Part shown: piece after piece, positions 37,801 through 50,835 of the stretch
How positions within the stretch are numbered: the first letter of the stretch is position 1
How the letters are laid out: every line of letters starts with the position of its first letter
Origin: Sanderia malayensis
Lineage: Eukaryota > Cnidaria > Scyphozoa > Semaeostomeae > Pelagiidae
Direction: 5' to 3'
Assembly: GCA_013076295.1 (NCBI GenBank)
Contig: RQOL01000861.1
Coordinates: 2,480,001-2,544,000, forward strand
DNA: 64,000 bases
Notes under the pieces: generated by a model
What the model was told of the DNA's origin: nothing
The model's input: only the letters and a program-made list of their open reading frames with translations
Database searches by the model: none
Position numbers and translations under genes: made by a program

Positions 37801-40800
37801 ATCACATGAAGGACTCAAAGAAGGGTCATGCTAAGAAATACCGCAAGAAAAAGCTATCAAATGCTCCAAGTAGACCAACGGATAATCAAAAGAGAATCAG
37901 AGCAACATTTCCACCGAGAACAAGAACACCTGAAATGCCAGTTGCTGATAATCGATTTGGACTCATAAACACGGCTGCTCCGTTTACAGCATTACCTCCT
38001 ATTACATCGACCATGAATCGTTACAACAACATGCCAAATCACCAACCAGCACAAGATCAATCAGGATCAGCTGGAACTCTTGGCGATATCCAGCTACCAG
38101 AACCCCCTGACAATGGTAATATTGTTGCTGGGCCGCCGTATTACAAACAGCAAGGGTTGCCTGCTAATTATCCAATGCCTGAACAGTTTGGAAGGGGAAA
38201 CATCAATGCAATGCCATTTGGTATGCGGCAACCAGAGCCAGAACGAGGTCAAGAAGACAATCATAACGGAGCAGCAATGCCTCAGGAATTCAGAAATGCA
38301 ATGATAACACCACAAACTCCATTAAGTACTCCTTTTAGAACTGATATACCTAAACATATACAATTGCAAGCACCAACTGCTAAGCCGTATGCAGAGCCAA
38401 CTGATAGGAAAGCAGCAAATGGTCATAATCAGTATCATAATGCTTTACAATCGGCTAGGAAAGTAATTGAGCGAATTTTGAATAAGCCAAAGTCAACGGA
38501 GTCGTCTTCAATGTCACACGGAAATGATAAGAAATCACCATACGATGTAATTCATGATATATTGAACAAACCGAGTAAGCATCTGCATCCAACAACTTCA
38601 GCTCTTCATCACGACTTCACAACAATGAAGAAGAAGCAAACAGAAAAGTTTCATGGTCCAGAAGGTAGAATTATTTTCAAGCATCGACCAACATTGCCAC
38701 ATAAACCTTCTTTGATGCATGGAAAATTGAATAAATCCAAACCAGATGCAGAGAAAAGAAAACCAATCGTCAATAGGTTGAATGATTTCTTCAGAAAAAT
38801 TAACAATCCAGAGCCAGCGAAAAAACCAAGTATGATTATTATGTTATTATCTTAATTATGTTAATGATATAGCTAGTTTCTTAGGTATTTTTTAGGTATT
38901 TAATTTCATTTAGTTTTTGAATGCCTTACTTGTATCTTTCCAGGTCAGCCAAAAGCTGTGCCCCCGAAGTCAAATTTACCCCTGCCTAAATCATCTGGTT
39001 CATCTTCCCCAATTATCAGAAATCCAAACAAAGAAAGTCAGTGCGCTGTGAGTGAAACACTTGATAATTATGTGCTAGTGAAGGGCAGACAAGCTGGACA
39101 ATTTACGAAAATGCCTGGATATCCTGACGTATCTACATGCATCAAGGAATGTTGCAATGCGCCAACATGTGATCTTCTTTTCAAATCAGGAGAGGTGAGT
39201 AGCGCTCAATCCTCTTCAACACAAAGCTATGCTTTAAAAGATTGCTACCAACTATAACCTAGTGTCTTGTCGGCATATCCAAATGTAACAGATGTAGATT
39301 CGAAGCGTCAAAGCATTTTCTCTTTTTGAAGCACAATGAAATTCCTCTTGATTATTTACTGGCTTACCTATAGGTGTGTTACCTTATATTACCTTACTTC
39401 TAGATGTGTTACCTTATATTACCTTACCTCTAGGTGTGTTACCTTGTACATTGTCATGATCACCAATCTTGCAAGACAGAACACTCTAAGGAACCATTGG
39501 TTCATACAAGAATCTTATTGCTTCACAAACAAGAGCAAAAAGCCACGCCAGCTGCTCCAGCCATTTGTGAAGCAGAGAATGCCTTTGGAATCAGCTGGAA
39601 GTCAACGAAACCTGGAAATTTTGCAACTCGATCTTGTCCTCGGGAGGCGAAAGGAATTGCCAAAAGACAGTGTCGCATTCATGCAAGATGGTTGACACCA
39701 GATTTCAGTGGATGTACTTCAGATGAATACAGCCATCTTCATGGAAAAGTAAAACAACTTGGATCTTCGAGCAGTGTCAAAGATATTGTAACTCAACTTG
39801 AGGATATAACTACCCAGACAATAGACAATTCGATGATATTTGGTGGTGATATTATTAAAGCTGCCACTATACTTGACGGTATTTCAAATTTTGTTGTTAC
39901 GAACCATGCAGAAAAGTTTGGGTTTCAAGCTCTTAGGAGATTCGCCCGTTCTGCGAGCAATCTTTTAGATGAAACAAATAAGCAGGAGTGGGACAACGCA
40001 CACGAAATGTTAAAAGGTCCAGGCACAATTATGAAGGCGTTAGAAACATTTGGTGTTGTTACTGCTGGCAAAATTCCTCCTATCAACAACATGCAGCCAA
40101 TTGTTACGAACAACATGGGTGAGTTGTGAATGTTAATTGATGGCCTTCTTATTTGATTATCATAACCAACAACTTTATAAATGATAATAATCTCATTTTA
40201 TTTTAGTAATGTCTGTCGCACATTTGTCAAACATTAAGAAGTACATTTTTCCAAACTATTCAATGCCAAGCCTGAAGAAATGGACAACAAAGAGAGACAT
40301 TATCATTCTTCCTGGATCGTTATTCAAATCAGGTGTTGTGAAAGTTGCCAGCATTAATTACAAAACATTGGCTCAATTTCTTCCTCACCAATGGAGCACA
40401 GCAAAGTAGGTTTTACTTCTTCTGACAAAGTTTGTTTTCTCCAAAATACTTTACATTGATTCACCTTGTCAAACTGTCGTGTCGTGTCCTGTCGTGTCGT
40501 GTCATGACGTGTGTCTATTTTGCTAAATGCTTCGTTTCTTTCATCTTTCAGTCATGTGACATTTACGGATGGTTTTCGAGTGAATAGCAAAATAATTTCA
40601 AGTGCAATTATTCCAAAACCAAAGAAGAAGATCAGTCCACCGGTAACTGTTATCCTGCACCATTTGAAGGAGGTTAATTCTGCCAAAACGAAATGCGTTT
40701 ACTGGGATTTCGATATCAATGTTAAAAACGGTGGAAGCTGGTCATCCGATGGTTGTTGGGTTGTGACAAGCAACGCAACAGTAACTGTTTGCCAATGTGA

Positions 40801-43764
40801 TCATTTAACTCATTTTGCAGTTCTGATGAACCTGAGCGACGAAGATCATGTTTCTGCAAAGGAACAGGCTAAGGAAAACACATTCGCATTAATGTGGCTA
40901 GGAATTCCAATTATTGTAGTCTTGTCTGTTGGAGCTATGTATACCTGCTTTGCATGGACCAAAGCACCAAGACGTAGACATGTTGTTTTAAAAGATGGGA
41001 AGCCACGATTACCAGATGATGAAGTAGTTGTAACAAATACAATTAAAGAGGACTTTCCACAATCTCCTAATCGCTATCTTTACTCATCCTATAATTCACC
41101 GAGTCCTTCGGATCTAGAGTGGGAACATGCTTGGGATTTTTTGACGAATTCAGAGTTTGAAAACTGGCAAGATGGTGGAGCATCAAAACAAAAACGACCA
41201 ACAAAAAAGAAACTCCAATTACGACCACCTAGATTGATGAAAAACAGGAGGAAAGAACATTTAGGAAAAATGGAAGCGAGTGGGTATTTTTCAGAAAGAA
41301 ATAGATCACAGTTGAAATGGGAACATCAAGATGATAATGAATGGTCGAGAGAACGAATCAAATGCCTTGGAAAAGGAATTGTTGATGTCAGCAGCGAAGC
41401 CTCTCAACCTGTTGACTCATTGGTAAGGTTAAATTTTAATATGCCATTACTATACTGTACAGAATACTTCGGTCGCTATAAGTACAACCAAATGGTTCCA
41501 CTTTCCTTTAGCAATCATAATTAAATTTGAAGAAAGTTTTTTAAATAGTGGCCTTCAGTGACTGAGCTAGACATCTACTATGCCAAGTCGTTTCTGAGCT
41601 GGACTTTGGTTTCCTCCGTTATATTTTAGGACATCTCTCCAAGAAATTCCAAATTGTTTTTTCTCTTTAGCAAGCTCATTAACTATTGGCTATTTATTTG
41701 TAGGAGGAATATTCAGATGTAACATCAATCTTTGATTCAAAAGATGGAGATGAATGCAGTAATAGTTTCGAGAACTTCTCCCCGGATCAAATCAGCTCAC
41801 CTCAAGCGGATTACTACACGGGGCCAAAATTCTACAGCTTGGTGTATAAATCAGAAACAAACTTAAAAGAGAAGGAGAGTTTGAGAATTGCTTTTAATGC
41901 ATCAAAAGAGTTTATATTCGAAAGGAAACCGTTGCATACATCATTTTCATCCATGGATACGTTGCAAACCTTGCAGCCATTTGGAATACAGAAAATTAAA
42001 TACGCCTCGACGACATCATTATCAACTATTAGTCGACGGACATTTGCGAAATTTGTTGAAAGAAGGTGGAATTCGAAAGCATCTCTCTCATCTGCGCAGT
42101 CCGCTGCGCCTTCAATGTCTTCTGGCTTTTTGGACAAAACCTGGAGCTCGAAATATGCTTCTAGTCTGTCTATAAGCACTCTGGCTCGGTCAGTGTCTGC
42201 AAGAACTATTAACGACGATACAGATTACTTGAAGTCTCGCTTTGATAATCTTTCAGATGAACAGGGCTATGGAACATTTGAATACAGTAGCAATGGGCTG
42301 AGTAACGACACAATGGATATGAACATAAGCACATCAAGTTTTATAGACACACAACCAATTGCTACTTCGATGATTTTCAATGGATGCGATAGAATGAATG
42401 AAAATATACCTACGTATGATGCTAATCTGCTCACTCCAAGCAAAAAGCCTGTTGAGTTTCACAGTTGTGACTTGCAAGCTGAAGATTTGAATTCGTCGTG
42501 GAGTGATGGTATTAGTAAAGGTTCTTTTATAAATTGGAATGAATTAATGAGAGGAGGTGTTACTGAAGCAAAACAATGTTTGGAAATTGAAAATTGTTTG
42601 TATACTGGTCAATCTGAGGTGGATAATGTTATGGAAGTGTTTTCTCCTAAACGAAGCATCAATGTTAGCATGCAGAGCAGTGGAAACCAAGCTTCTGATA
42701 TTTTGAGCTCTGATGAAGGTTTTGGACAGGAGAAAACTTTGTCAGACATGGATACTGCTAATGTTAGCTCTGATTTCGACAAACCAGCGGAAAGTAAAAA
42801 AGATTCCACTAGTGGATTTGACAAGTATTGTGAAAGCTTGAGTCGAACACAGGCTGACAGTTCGAGCTCAGACAGAGAGATGATGCTAAAGCCAATGAAA
42901 TTGAATTCTAAGCAAGCAGCAAAAAGAAACATTACACCCAGGACTTCTAAGGCGAAGCGAAGAGCAAGCAAACCAGGTTTGGCAATGGACAAAGTTCTAA
43001 AATCGAATACAATTGCGCGATCGCCTTCTAAGCACATGCGCAGTTATATCGCACTTCGTCAGCAATCGAGATATTCTGATCATGAAAAACAAAATGCCAG
43101 TGCTAGTGAAGAGAAAATACAAAAACGCAAGAAGAAGATTTTGCCAAAGAGACAGCTACCAGTGCAAAGATGTATTGAAAGTGAAGATAGTGAATGTCCA
43201 AGGGATGATCTTCCGCAATGTCGCAGTGTCAATGTTGCTTGTGCTGTTGTTGAGGCTGATGTACAAGAGAAGAGATTGCATTCTGAGAACATTCTGTCAT
43301 CATATGCTATTCCTGAAGAGGTCTGTTGATTTAATGTTTATTATAATTACAGTACATGATATAATTAAACTAGCTTTGCATAGCATTCCATGTATAGCCA
43401 GTGGAGCGTTGTATATACCAGTTCATCAATTAAAAATTTTCATTCTTCAGGTCGAGGTAACAGATGACACAAATCCATTTCATGAGGAAGAAAGTGAGCC
43501 AGAAAACTTTGAAAACACTGAAGATAAAATACGACGATGCGCGGAAAAGAGGTTAGCATTACTTGTACTTATTCATTCTTTTCAGCCTCTTTCTGGCTTC
43601 ACGTTTCTTTATTGAGCTGTGCATCTTAAACCTTAAGCGCTTAAATTAAATTCTTCTCTTCCAGTGTTTTTGGTAAAACTTTAATAAGATGGAAAGGACA
43701 GTGTCGTCTGCATAAAAAAATCAACATTGATAAAACTCCAAATGAACCATGCTCTAATACATAA
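31900..43764 (+). CDS. Single-pass MANSC-HRM-GAIN/GPS protein with giant charged exon, predicted proteoglycan (gene B)
   Basis: Eleven exons join in frame, about 3360 residues: 31900-31978, 32434-32931, 33058-33534, 33625-38829, 38944-39194, 39434-40118, 40207-40405, 40552-41422, 41704-43320, 43451-43551 and 43665-43764. Exon 1 gives a long signal peptide with core CIIFLTILLIGAVVSV. MANSC domains lie at about 38-91, 264-333 and 2120-2185. The second and third differ in the CDVAFM block (ENCILSFL, TCDLLF). Between them exon 4 encodes 1735 residues rich in Lys, Glu, Asp and His, with acidic Ser-Gly clusters (near 1041, 1083, 1137, 1287, 1350) and a Thr-rich mucin-like tract (genomic about 37340-37700). 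HRM follows at about 2216-2265 (ICEAENAFGISW to DFSGC), then GAIN (MIFGGDIIKAATILDGIS; SNLLDETNKQEWDNAHE), GPS (CVYWDFD to CDHLTHFAVLM, about 2513-2558), one helix (about 2576-2600) and a 760-residue tail. It is paralogous to gene A but lacks its SEA domain. Function unknown. Confidence 0.8.
33625..38829 (+). other. Giant 5.2-kb exon of gene B: charged, Ser-Gly-rich and Thr-rich region
   Basis: One uninterrupted frame of 5205 bases. The coding strand is strongly purine-biased. Segments in order: Lys/Glu/Asp-rich low complexity; His-rich acidic repeats; a predicted coiled-coil stretch (IDKLEHLEETIEDKQKRV and following); five acidic Ser-Gly clusters such as NGSGSGDD, DESGSGELVEE, EESGSGEEE, DESSGEGDASGE and ESSGDGEESSGEEEE; Lys-rich GKHKKEGKHRKE-type repeats; a Thr/Lys/Pro tract (TKPTTKSTTKPTTTPRPSTT); and a Pro/Gln/Asn-rich end. 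Acidic-flanked SGxG is the known context for xylosylation and glycosaminoglycan attachment. Its extracellular position follows from the model's signal peptide and single downstream helix. Confidence 0.75.
39369..39445 (+). repeat. 30-bp triplication of the splice acceptor of gene B exon 6
   Basis: Three copies of TAG(G/A)TGTGTTACCTT with T/C-rich leaders start at 39371, 39401 and 39431, exactly 30 bp apart. The third is the acceptor used in the model (exon 6 starts at 39434 and continues the MANSC fold with VCYLVHC). Using copy 1 or copy 2 keeps the same phase but reaches an in-frame TAG after nine codons, formed by the next acceptor itself. Confidence 0.8.
40470..40512 (+). repeat. GTCGT-type short tandem repeat in gene B intron 7
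   Basis: An imperfect GTCGT/GTCCT/GTCAT pentamer-decamer repeat lies about 40 bp before the acceptor of exon 8. It contains no other feature. Confidence 0.7.
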
Positions 43765-46700
43765 CGCATAAATTTTAAACATTCTGATGACTTAATTTAA
43801 ATATTCAAACAAATTAAATGGACTGCTGACTATAAAAGATTGTAAACCAGATTTAAAACTTGGTGACTGAGCATTTATGCTTATCTTTGTCTTTTTATCA
43901 TTAGACATGCATAGTTTAATGTATATACAGATATTATATACAACACAATTGTTCATAACACTTTTAGAAAGTAAATTATTATTTTTACATAATATAGACA
44001 TATACGACTTGTAAATATAATTTAAAAGATCTGTTTTGCTGAGGAAAAGCTTCGAGTCTCTCAAGTAGCTAGTTGTGAAACATTTTGATATTAAATTCAT
44101 AAATTTTCATAATATATTACGGACTATTCATAATATTCTATCCTCTTTACTTTCATTTTAAGCAAGTAAAAGTTTTAAGCGTGTTGCATCACATCAATAA
44201 TTGCAATACCTCAAACATTACGACATTAGTCAGCTCAATTGCTGAACCATTATCACATGGAGTACTCTATTTAGACAAAGCATTTGGCCCAAGGCCACTA
44301 TGAAACTGGCTGTGTTTATATATCTTCACTTCAAGCTGATGTTTTTTAGGATGAAATAAGAGATAAACGAAGCCCATTTTACACGACAAAGAACGTGAGC
44401 AACAAATTACTGTGGATGGAATGCGAAGATGCATGAAAACGAGGTTCGTTATTTATTCATTTTCTCTGGCCTCCACCTCAGCCTCTCACATCTTCATAAC
44501 ACTGTAATTTTAACATGTTCTTCTTAGTCTACGCCCCAGGGGGACATAACTGGGTACTCTGCCCAACCCACCCCATGCCAAGTTTCCAGGGCAACGTATT
44601 CAAACAGTTTGACCAACAGAAAGAAGCTTCCAGCTGCTCAAGAGAGAGGTTTTTTTGTAACCTTGATCGCCTCTTTCATGAGAGAAGCCATGCTGAGCTA
44701 CTTTCATTATGCTTCCAATTTTTTTTCAATGAGTCAGAATGACTTTGCAAGTTCTTTAACGGCAATGCCAATTCTAATTCTAATGGTGTTTTGGCTACAC
44801 GGCCGAAGGCTAGCTTTCATTGGCTAAATCCAGTGAACTCATGACAACTATCATTGTAGGCATGGCAAAGACAACTAAATCAACCCACAAATCCCAATTA
44901 TCTTTCTGGCAAGAAACAAAGGGAGCGAGCATGCTTTGTAGATCGCAGGGTTTTGTCTCTCCTTCAATAGTCACAATTAAGTTACACTATCATTAAGGTT
45001 CATTTACCATACATGAAGTTTAAATCCTCATTGTTGCAAAATCAGGTTGCCCACTGAGCTACAATGAAAATTATCTTCAACGAAACCCCGCTGCCTTACG
45101 GGTACCATGTTTGTTGTCACAATTGTGTGACATGTGCCATTGTAAACAGCCTTTAAAGAGCCTACCGCTCTTAACTTTGGATGCATTGATATGTTAATTA
45201 CTGTATCCAGTGCTTTTACATCAATTCTAAGTTAAAAAACTAACATATATGTTTTTTAGGAATTCCATCTCAGATTAAGAAAATCATTATTTATTATAGT
45301 TTTCAAACGAGGCTGAAACCTTAACTTTACTGCGAGGAAACAAAATATGGCAAGCAATAATGATTGCGATTCTATTATCATGCCGATATCATGCCTTGCG
45401 CATGCGTGCATGCACATCACTTATTTGTGCATGGTCACTTGTCTGGAGGAGGAGAAACAAATTTGTCTTTTTAGACTAGCTCGATTTAATTGCATTTATG
45501 CTTTTAAGAAAATACACACAGAATCAACATGCCGATTCTATGAATAAAACATTGAGAAAAGCCGGCTGTTTTCTTATTATCCATTGAGTGAGTTTACAAG
45601 CATATAAGCTCAATACAACCACCTGTAGAATTAGCGAGGGTAAGGCTTGGCCATGATAAATTACCCAGCGTGCTAGATGAATCAATGGTCATGCGATCGC
45701 CTCGCCATGGAGAAGACACTCTGATCTCTGCTACATTGTTTTCATCACTTTAGGGGCTTGTGTTTTGACGAAAAAATAGACTATTTAGAAATACTTACTA
45801 CTTGTAGGGGATGTATTAATGACCTTGCAATCAATTTATAGGTTAATGAGGTTTGCTTAAACCGAAATTTGGTATTATTAAAAGACGTTGATAGCTAGCT
45901 GAACAGGGTAAAACGAAGATAGTGGATGTAGAGCATATTGAATTGCATGAATTGAAATGTGTTATGAATCGTCGTCTTAGTAGCATAAGAGCATGCGTTG
46001 TTGATTGTGTCAATTCAGTTGAGCATGGCAATGAATGTAGTTACTAGCAAGCGAGGCTTATTTCATTGTATTGGCATACCTTGAATCCTTAATCAATCTC
46101 ATGCTAAGATAGAACCTGCTGGATTTAGCCATTCTCACTCAATATATGCCCTAGACTGTGGAGATCAAATGGAATTATCTAAATGAGAACTTAGAGAAAC
46201 GTGTCTGTCCCTTTTACTTTGTCCCGTTTATCTCGTCTTGGCTAGTGGAATGTGCTATCGTTGTCTTAGTAGCGTAAGATTAGACCATGTTTTATTAGAA
46301 GCATGGGTATTAAAAGCTAGGTGATCAGGTTTAATCGAGATGACATATCTTGCCCAAATCGATCAGTTTGTTGGTTGAATGCTATTGTTTCATTAATCGT
46401 GAGAAAACTGAGCATCTTTGATACATTGAAACGCCTAAAATGTTGATGGTTGACGATATCGTTAATAATCGATGGATGTGGTTTAGTTACTTTGGTAATT
46501 TTGCCTAAATAGCATCAGGGATGAATAGATATAGTTGATAGCACTCATCAATTAAAAACTTGTTTTTGTTATGATCATTTTCCTAAGTGTTTTTGTTGCT
46601 GTTCATATTTTGATTATGTTTTCAATTATTTTTTGTTTACCTTTAAAGCCATGCAGGGATTTTGCCTCCTGCGATTATCTATGTTCTCAAATGTGTGTTA

Positions 46701-47258
46701 GATGTAAACATTTTTGAATTTTTGAAGCACATTTTGTACTAAGGAGTCTTATTGAAATACCCGTTCGTGCTTTGACCATTTGCAATGCTGTCTCGAATTT
46801 ACAAACGTAGGTATTTGTAGGATGGTTTAAGGGATGTGTTTGAGTGCCATTATGAGAAGAAAGGGGAAAGAAGGTGTGTGAGGCTCATTTTGAAGTAAAA
46901 TGGCTGTCAGTAAATTCTCAAAAGAAGAAAGTTGTTGGTCGGTTGCTGCTTTGCTAATGGAGATGCTTTGTATCATCACCAAGCCTACTTTCATGGACAT
47001 GTGGCGGTCAAGAGGCCTCGCATTCGGCATATACAGCCACCCGTATCTCTATTCTGATAGCTAGACTTCAAATAAACATTCTGACTGATTCAACGGCATT
47101 AAATACTAAACTCAACTAGCGAGATCATCACAGATCAAGCCAGAATCTTTCCAATACGAACCTCTTCCAGCGTTTCCATTTTCGTCAAAATTTCCACATC
47201 TTCTGCATCGTTTTCAACCGCCAGCAATATTTTATTCAAAGGAAAGGAAGAAAGCGTA
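43765..47258. other. Intergenic region between gene B and the first NR2E gene
   Basis: About 3.5 kb without a supported coding exon. The left part holds the gene B 3' UTR. A faint tRNA-like signal occurs at 45018-45061. The open stretch at 44515-44742 has no splice partner or recognisable domain. The right end should hold the promoter of the nuclear receptor gene. Confidence 0.4.
45018..45061 (-). mobile_element. Possible tRNA-derived SINE fragment
   Basis: The minus strand reads TAGCTCAGTGGG (perfect A-box consensus, 45061..45050), then a decayed B box GGATTTAAACT (45028..45018). The gap is shorter than in a functional tRNA. This is a fossil at best. Confidence 0.3.
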
Positions 47259-50200
47259 ATGAGTCTTGGTATGTATTTTTTTTAAATTGCTTTACTTTGC
47301 TTTTATTTTTCTTGAACTTTGTTTTATATGTTTACTCAGAATCTTTGTCGCGCATTGAAATCTGCTTAAAAAGATCACCAATGTTGTTCTATCGCTCAAA
47401 GTTTCTTTTCAAAACCAGCTTGACTTCAAGTCACTCAATTCTACTTTAAAAGCATTTTCTGGGTCTACCCTTGAATTCGATAACTTGTTTATTGAAATAG
47501 ATATACGAAATGATTCTTATACTAACTTGGTAAAATTTTCTCCCCGCAACATCTTGGCCTAGATCGAGTTTAATTTTGCTAATATAAAGTGTGACTTGGA
47601 TTTTAATTTTTATATCAAGACGGTTGAACTAACTTGTACCAGCTAACTTAGAATTATTTTCATGAATAACAAGGGATGAATCTCAAGGGAAGATGACTGC
47701 TACTATTTAAAAGCTATAGATATTGAACATTGAACAAGTATTTTTCCGATAGTTGGTTTTTTATTCTACTTGAAATTAAATTCGCAGGTTGAATTTGCGC
47801 GCTCTCTTTTTCTGTAACTCTTTTCGAATTCTTGCAGTCTCTCTCTCGCCACATTAATTATTACATATTGATCGCAACAGTCGTAGTGATGCGCTGGTTT
47901 TATTTCCATTGCATAGATGCAGTTAAAAAGCCAAACAGCATGGCTTGTCTGGTGTGCGAGGATCGTGCATCTGGTCGACATTACGGTGTTTTGACCTGTG
48001 ACGGGTGCCGCGGTTTTTTCAAGCGAAGCGTCAGAAGAAATCTAAACTACATTTGCAGAGAACAGAATAAGTGTGTCGTAGATGTTAATCGCAGAAATCA
48101 ATGCCAAGCTTGTAGACTTCACAAATGCTATGCTGCTGGAATGAAAAAAGAAGGTCAGTATTCTTTATTTGTTTACAAATTCATCTTTTAATTTATTATT
48201 ATGTACCAGTTGTTAGAAACGAGAGCCCGCAGAAAACTCTCGTTATTATTGAGGAAGAATTAGTTAGTGTTTGCGAAGTGAGCTATCCATCGAGTATTTT
48301 GCTTTCAAACAACTTAGCTAGTAGACTTTAATAAAACAGAACAGCTTTTTTTATTACTTTTTTATCTACGATCTCTCTCGCTGTCTCTAATTCTGGCTCA
48401 TGTTTGGGTTCTTTTAAGCGTTTGATCTATTGATGCCCTGTGGTGTTGGAAGCTTTGCCTCCTTCAATTAGTTTTAGTTATACCTCTTTTAGTTTTCGTT
48501 TCTAATTCTTTTTCGAGTCTGTTACTAAGCACCCTGTCCAAAGTAATATTGATGTTCTATGGATGGAGTCTCTTCCTACCTCTATCAATATACCTTTAGT
48601 TTTGAGAATTGCAGTTACAAAAGCATGATAATTAGAAATAATTAGAAAGTCTTCCCAACGATTTCTTAATTCTTTCACCAACTTGTTGATCTTTTGTACA
48701 AATTAACCCAGTCAACAATTCCGGTCAAACTATGTTAAAGTGTTTGTTTGGTGAGGGATCAAATAATATACAGCGAATTGATGCCTTACGGTTGTGCATA
48801 TAGAACATTGGAGTTTTCTGTTTGAGCGCATTTATCTCCAAAGCATCCATTGCATTTCGATAGTATCTGTCACATTTTTTCTACTGGTGCCAGATATAAC
48901 TCGCTTGAATAGAAGCAAATTTTATGAATAACTCAACCATCAACCATCGTATTCAATAACCTTGCCGGTAGATTGATAAAGAGGCTATGGCTTTTCATCA
49001 CGAGGCTGTCGAGGTTGTTTTTTAATAGTTAAAAAACCTTTGCCGGGTACCGAATACAGAATAGAATTTCATAATCTCCAAAACAATAATAACTAGAACT
49101 TTCACTCGAAGTTGAAGTTTACTTACATGAACTTGAATCTGTTTCCAAATTTCCGCGATATAGTATTGGTCACAAGTTCCAAAGCATTGTTGAGATTTTT
49201 CCACCCAGAAGAGGTTGTCTCCTTATCAAGCCTAGATTGAAACATCAATAAACGTAGAGAATAAGAATCAACCATATTTGAGTAGCATATAACAGCAACA
49301 ACAACACTCTTGTAATCTTACTAATTCGATCTTAACTGATCAAGCGTGCTGTACGTAGACATTGCCAGTTCACAGTTATTGGTACCTGTCCTAGCAATAG
49401 GTAGCTCTCTGTGCTTACCAGGGATCATTAAGTCATGCCAATGGCCAGCATTGTTTGAAATATGTGTTGCTTAAATTTTTCAATCATTTGATGCCATTTA
49501 GTCTGGGTAAGAGGCAACAGATATAACATTATACATTGATTAAGTAATCCGCTATTGCAAATCGTAATGTTACTATAGTGTTTCTCATTACTTTTCGTTG
49601 CTTGTATTTCATTTTAGTACAGCTAGCAATCAGATATGCTACAACGGCGCGGTTATTATTTGCCGCGCGTTCACTTAATTGTTGCTCGACGTTATTGCTG
49701 TTACCGCAATTAACTAAATTTACAACTTTCATTATTTTTCAGCTGTTCAGCATGAACGAGCTCCTCGCAATTCGAAACATAGAAACGAAGACATCATAAC
49801 ATTGCCCACCTCTACATCGCCAAGAAAACAACAACAACAACAACAGAATCAGCGTGAAGATCTTCAAACAGTTTGTGATCATCCATCAAAGTTGACCAGC
49901 CCTAACAGTCCCCGAATGTATCATTTTCAATTTTCAAACATCAACCCAGAAGAGCACTGTGGTAACAATAGCGCAGACTGTCGTCATAGTAGTGTCCCAC
50001 TGACGCCCCCTCTCACCCCAAAGCACCCCCCACTTGTTCCTAAGACACCAGACGCCCTCTATGAGCTTGCAGTTCGAGTTATGCATTCGACAATCACGTG
50101 GGCACGTAACATTCCAACTTTTGTTGAATTGCCGTTCAAAGATCAAGCCCTGTTATTGGAAGAGAGTTGGGTGGAGTTGTTCCTCTTAAGTTTTGCACAA

Positions 50201-50835
50201 TGGGATGTTGAATTGGATTTGCACGTGATGCTAAGAGCTGCTGGCATTGAGAAAGACACAAGGACAACAAATGATGTTGTGGCTGCATTATCAGACTTAA
50301 ATCATCTTCAAAACATTGTCAACAAATTCAAGAGCTTTCATCTGGACTCAACAGAGTACGCATGTCTGAAGGCCATCTCACTTTTCAAGCCAGGTTAGTA
50401 GAAATACCCCCCTACATGACACGATCTTCTATTTACAAGACATCTTTTATTAGCATTTGTTTTGTTCTGTGTCGATCCCACCCTGGCTGTAGATTTTGTT
50501 GATTTTCTGAGTCCTAACCTCTCTTCTTTGCCTTGACAGAACTTCGAAATATCCAGTCAATGAAACATGTAGAAAATCTTCAAGACCAAGCCCAGGTAAT
50601 GCTAGCTGAGTATACAAGATCACGAAGTCCTGATGTACCAGTCCGCTATGGAAAGATGTTGTTGTCATTATCTTCTCTGAGAAACATAAGTCCTAGGATC
50701 ATCGAGTTCCACTTTTTTCGTGGATCACTTGAAAATGTCCCAGTGGAGAAAATCTTTCTTGATTATGGATTTAATCGAAGCCATCCTCCATGCACACAGA
50801 ATAAAATCATCAACAGAAACATTAAAGAAGAATAA
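47259..50835 (+). CDS. NR2E-group (tailless/PNR-like) nuclear receptor, copy 1
   Basis: Four exons join in frame: 47259-47268, 47917-48153, 49743-50393 and 50540-50835, giving 397 residues. The DNA-binding domain is at about 14-80 with eight zinc cysteines, P-box CDGCRG (in [15 protein letters not shown]) and [13 protein letters not shown]. Next comes AVQHERAPR, the C-terminal extension typical of NR2E1/NR2E3 (AVQHERGPR). The ligand-binding domain shows the helix 3-5 signature ([21 protein letters not shown]), then [49 protein letters not shown] and [14 protein letters not shown]. This matches the tailless order through helix 12. The hinge is Gln- and Pro-rich. NR2E receptors are mostly repressors in neural and photoreceptor development. 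Intron 2 (1.6 kb) holds nothing recognised. The 10-nt first exon is inferred from start context, donor and phase. Confidence 0.88.
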
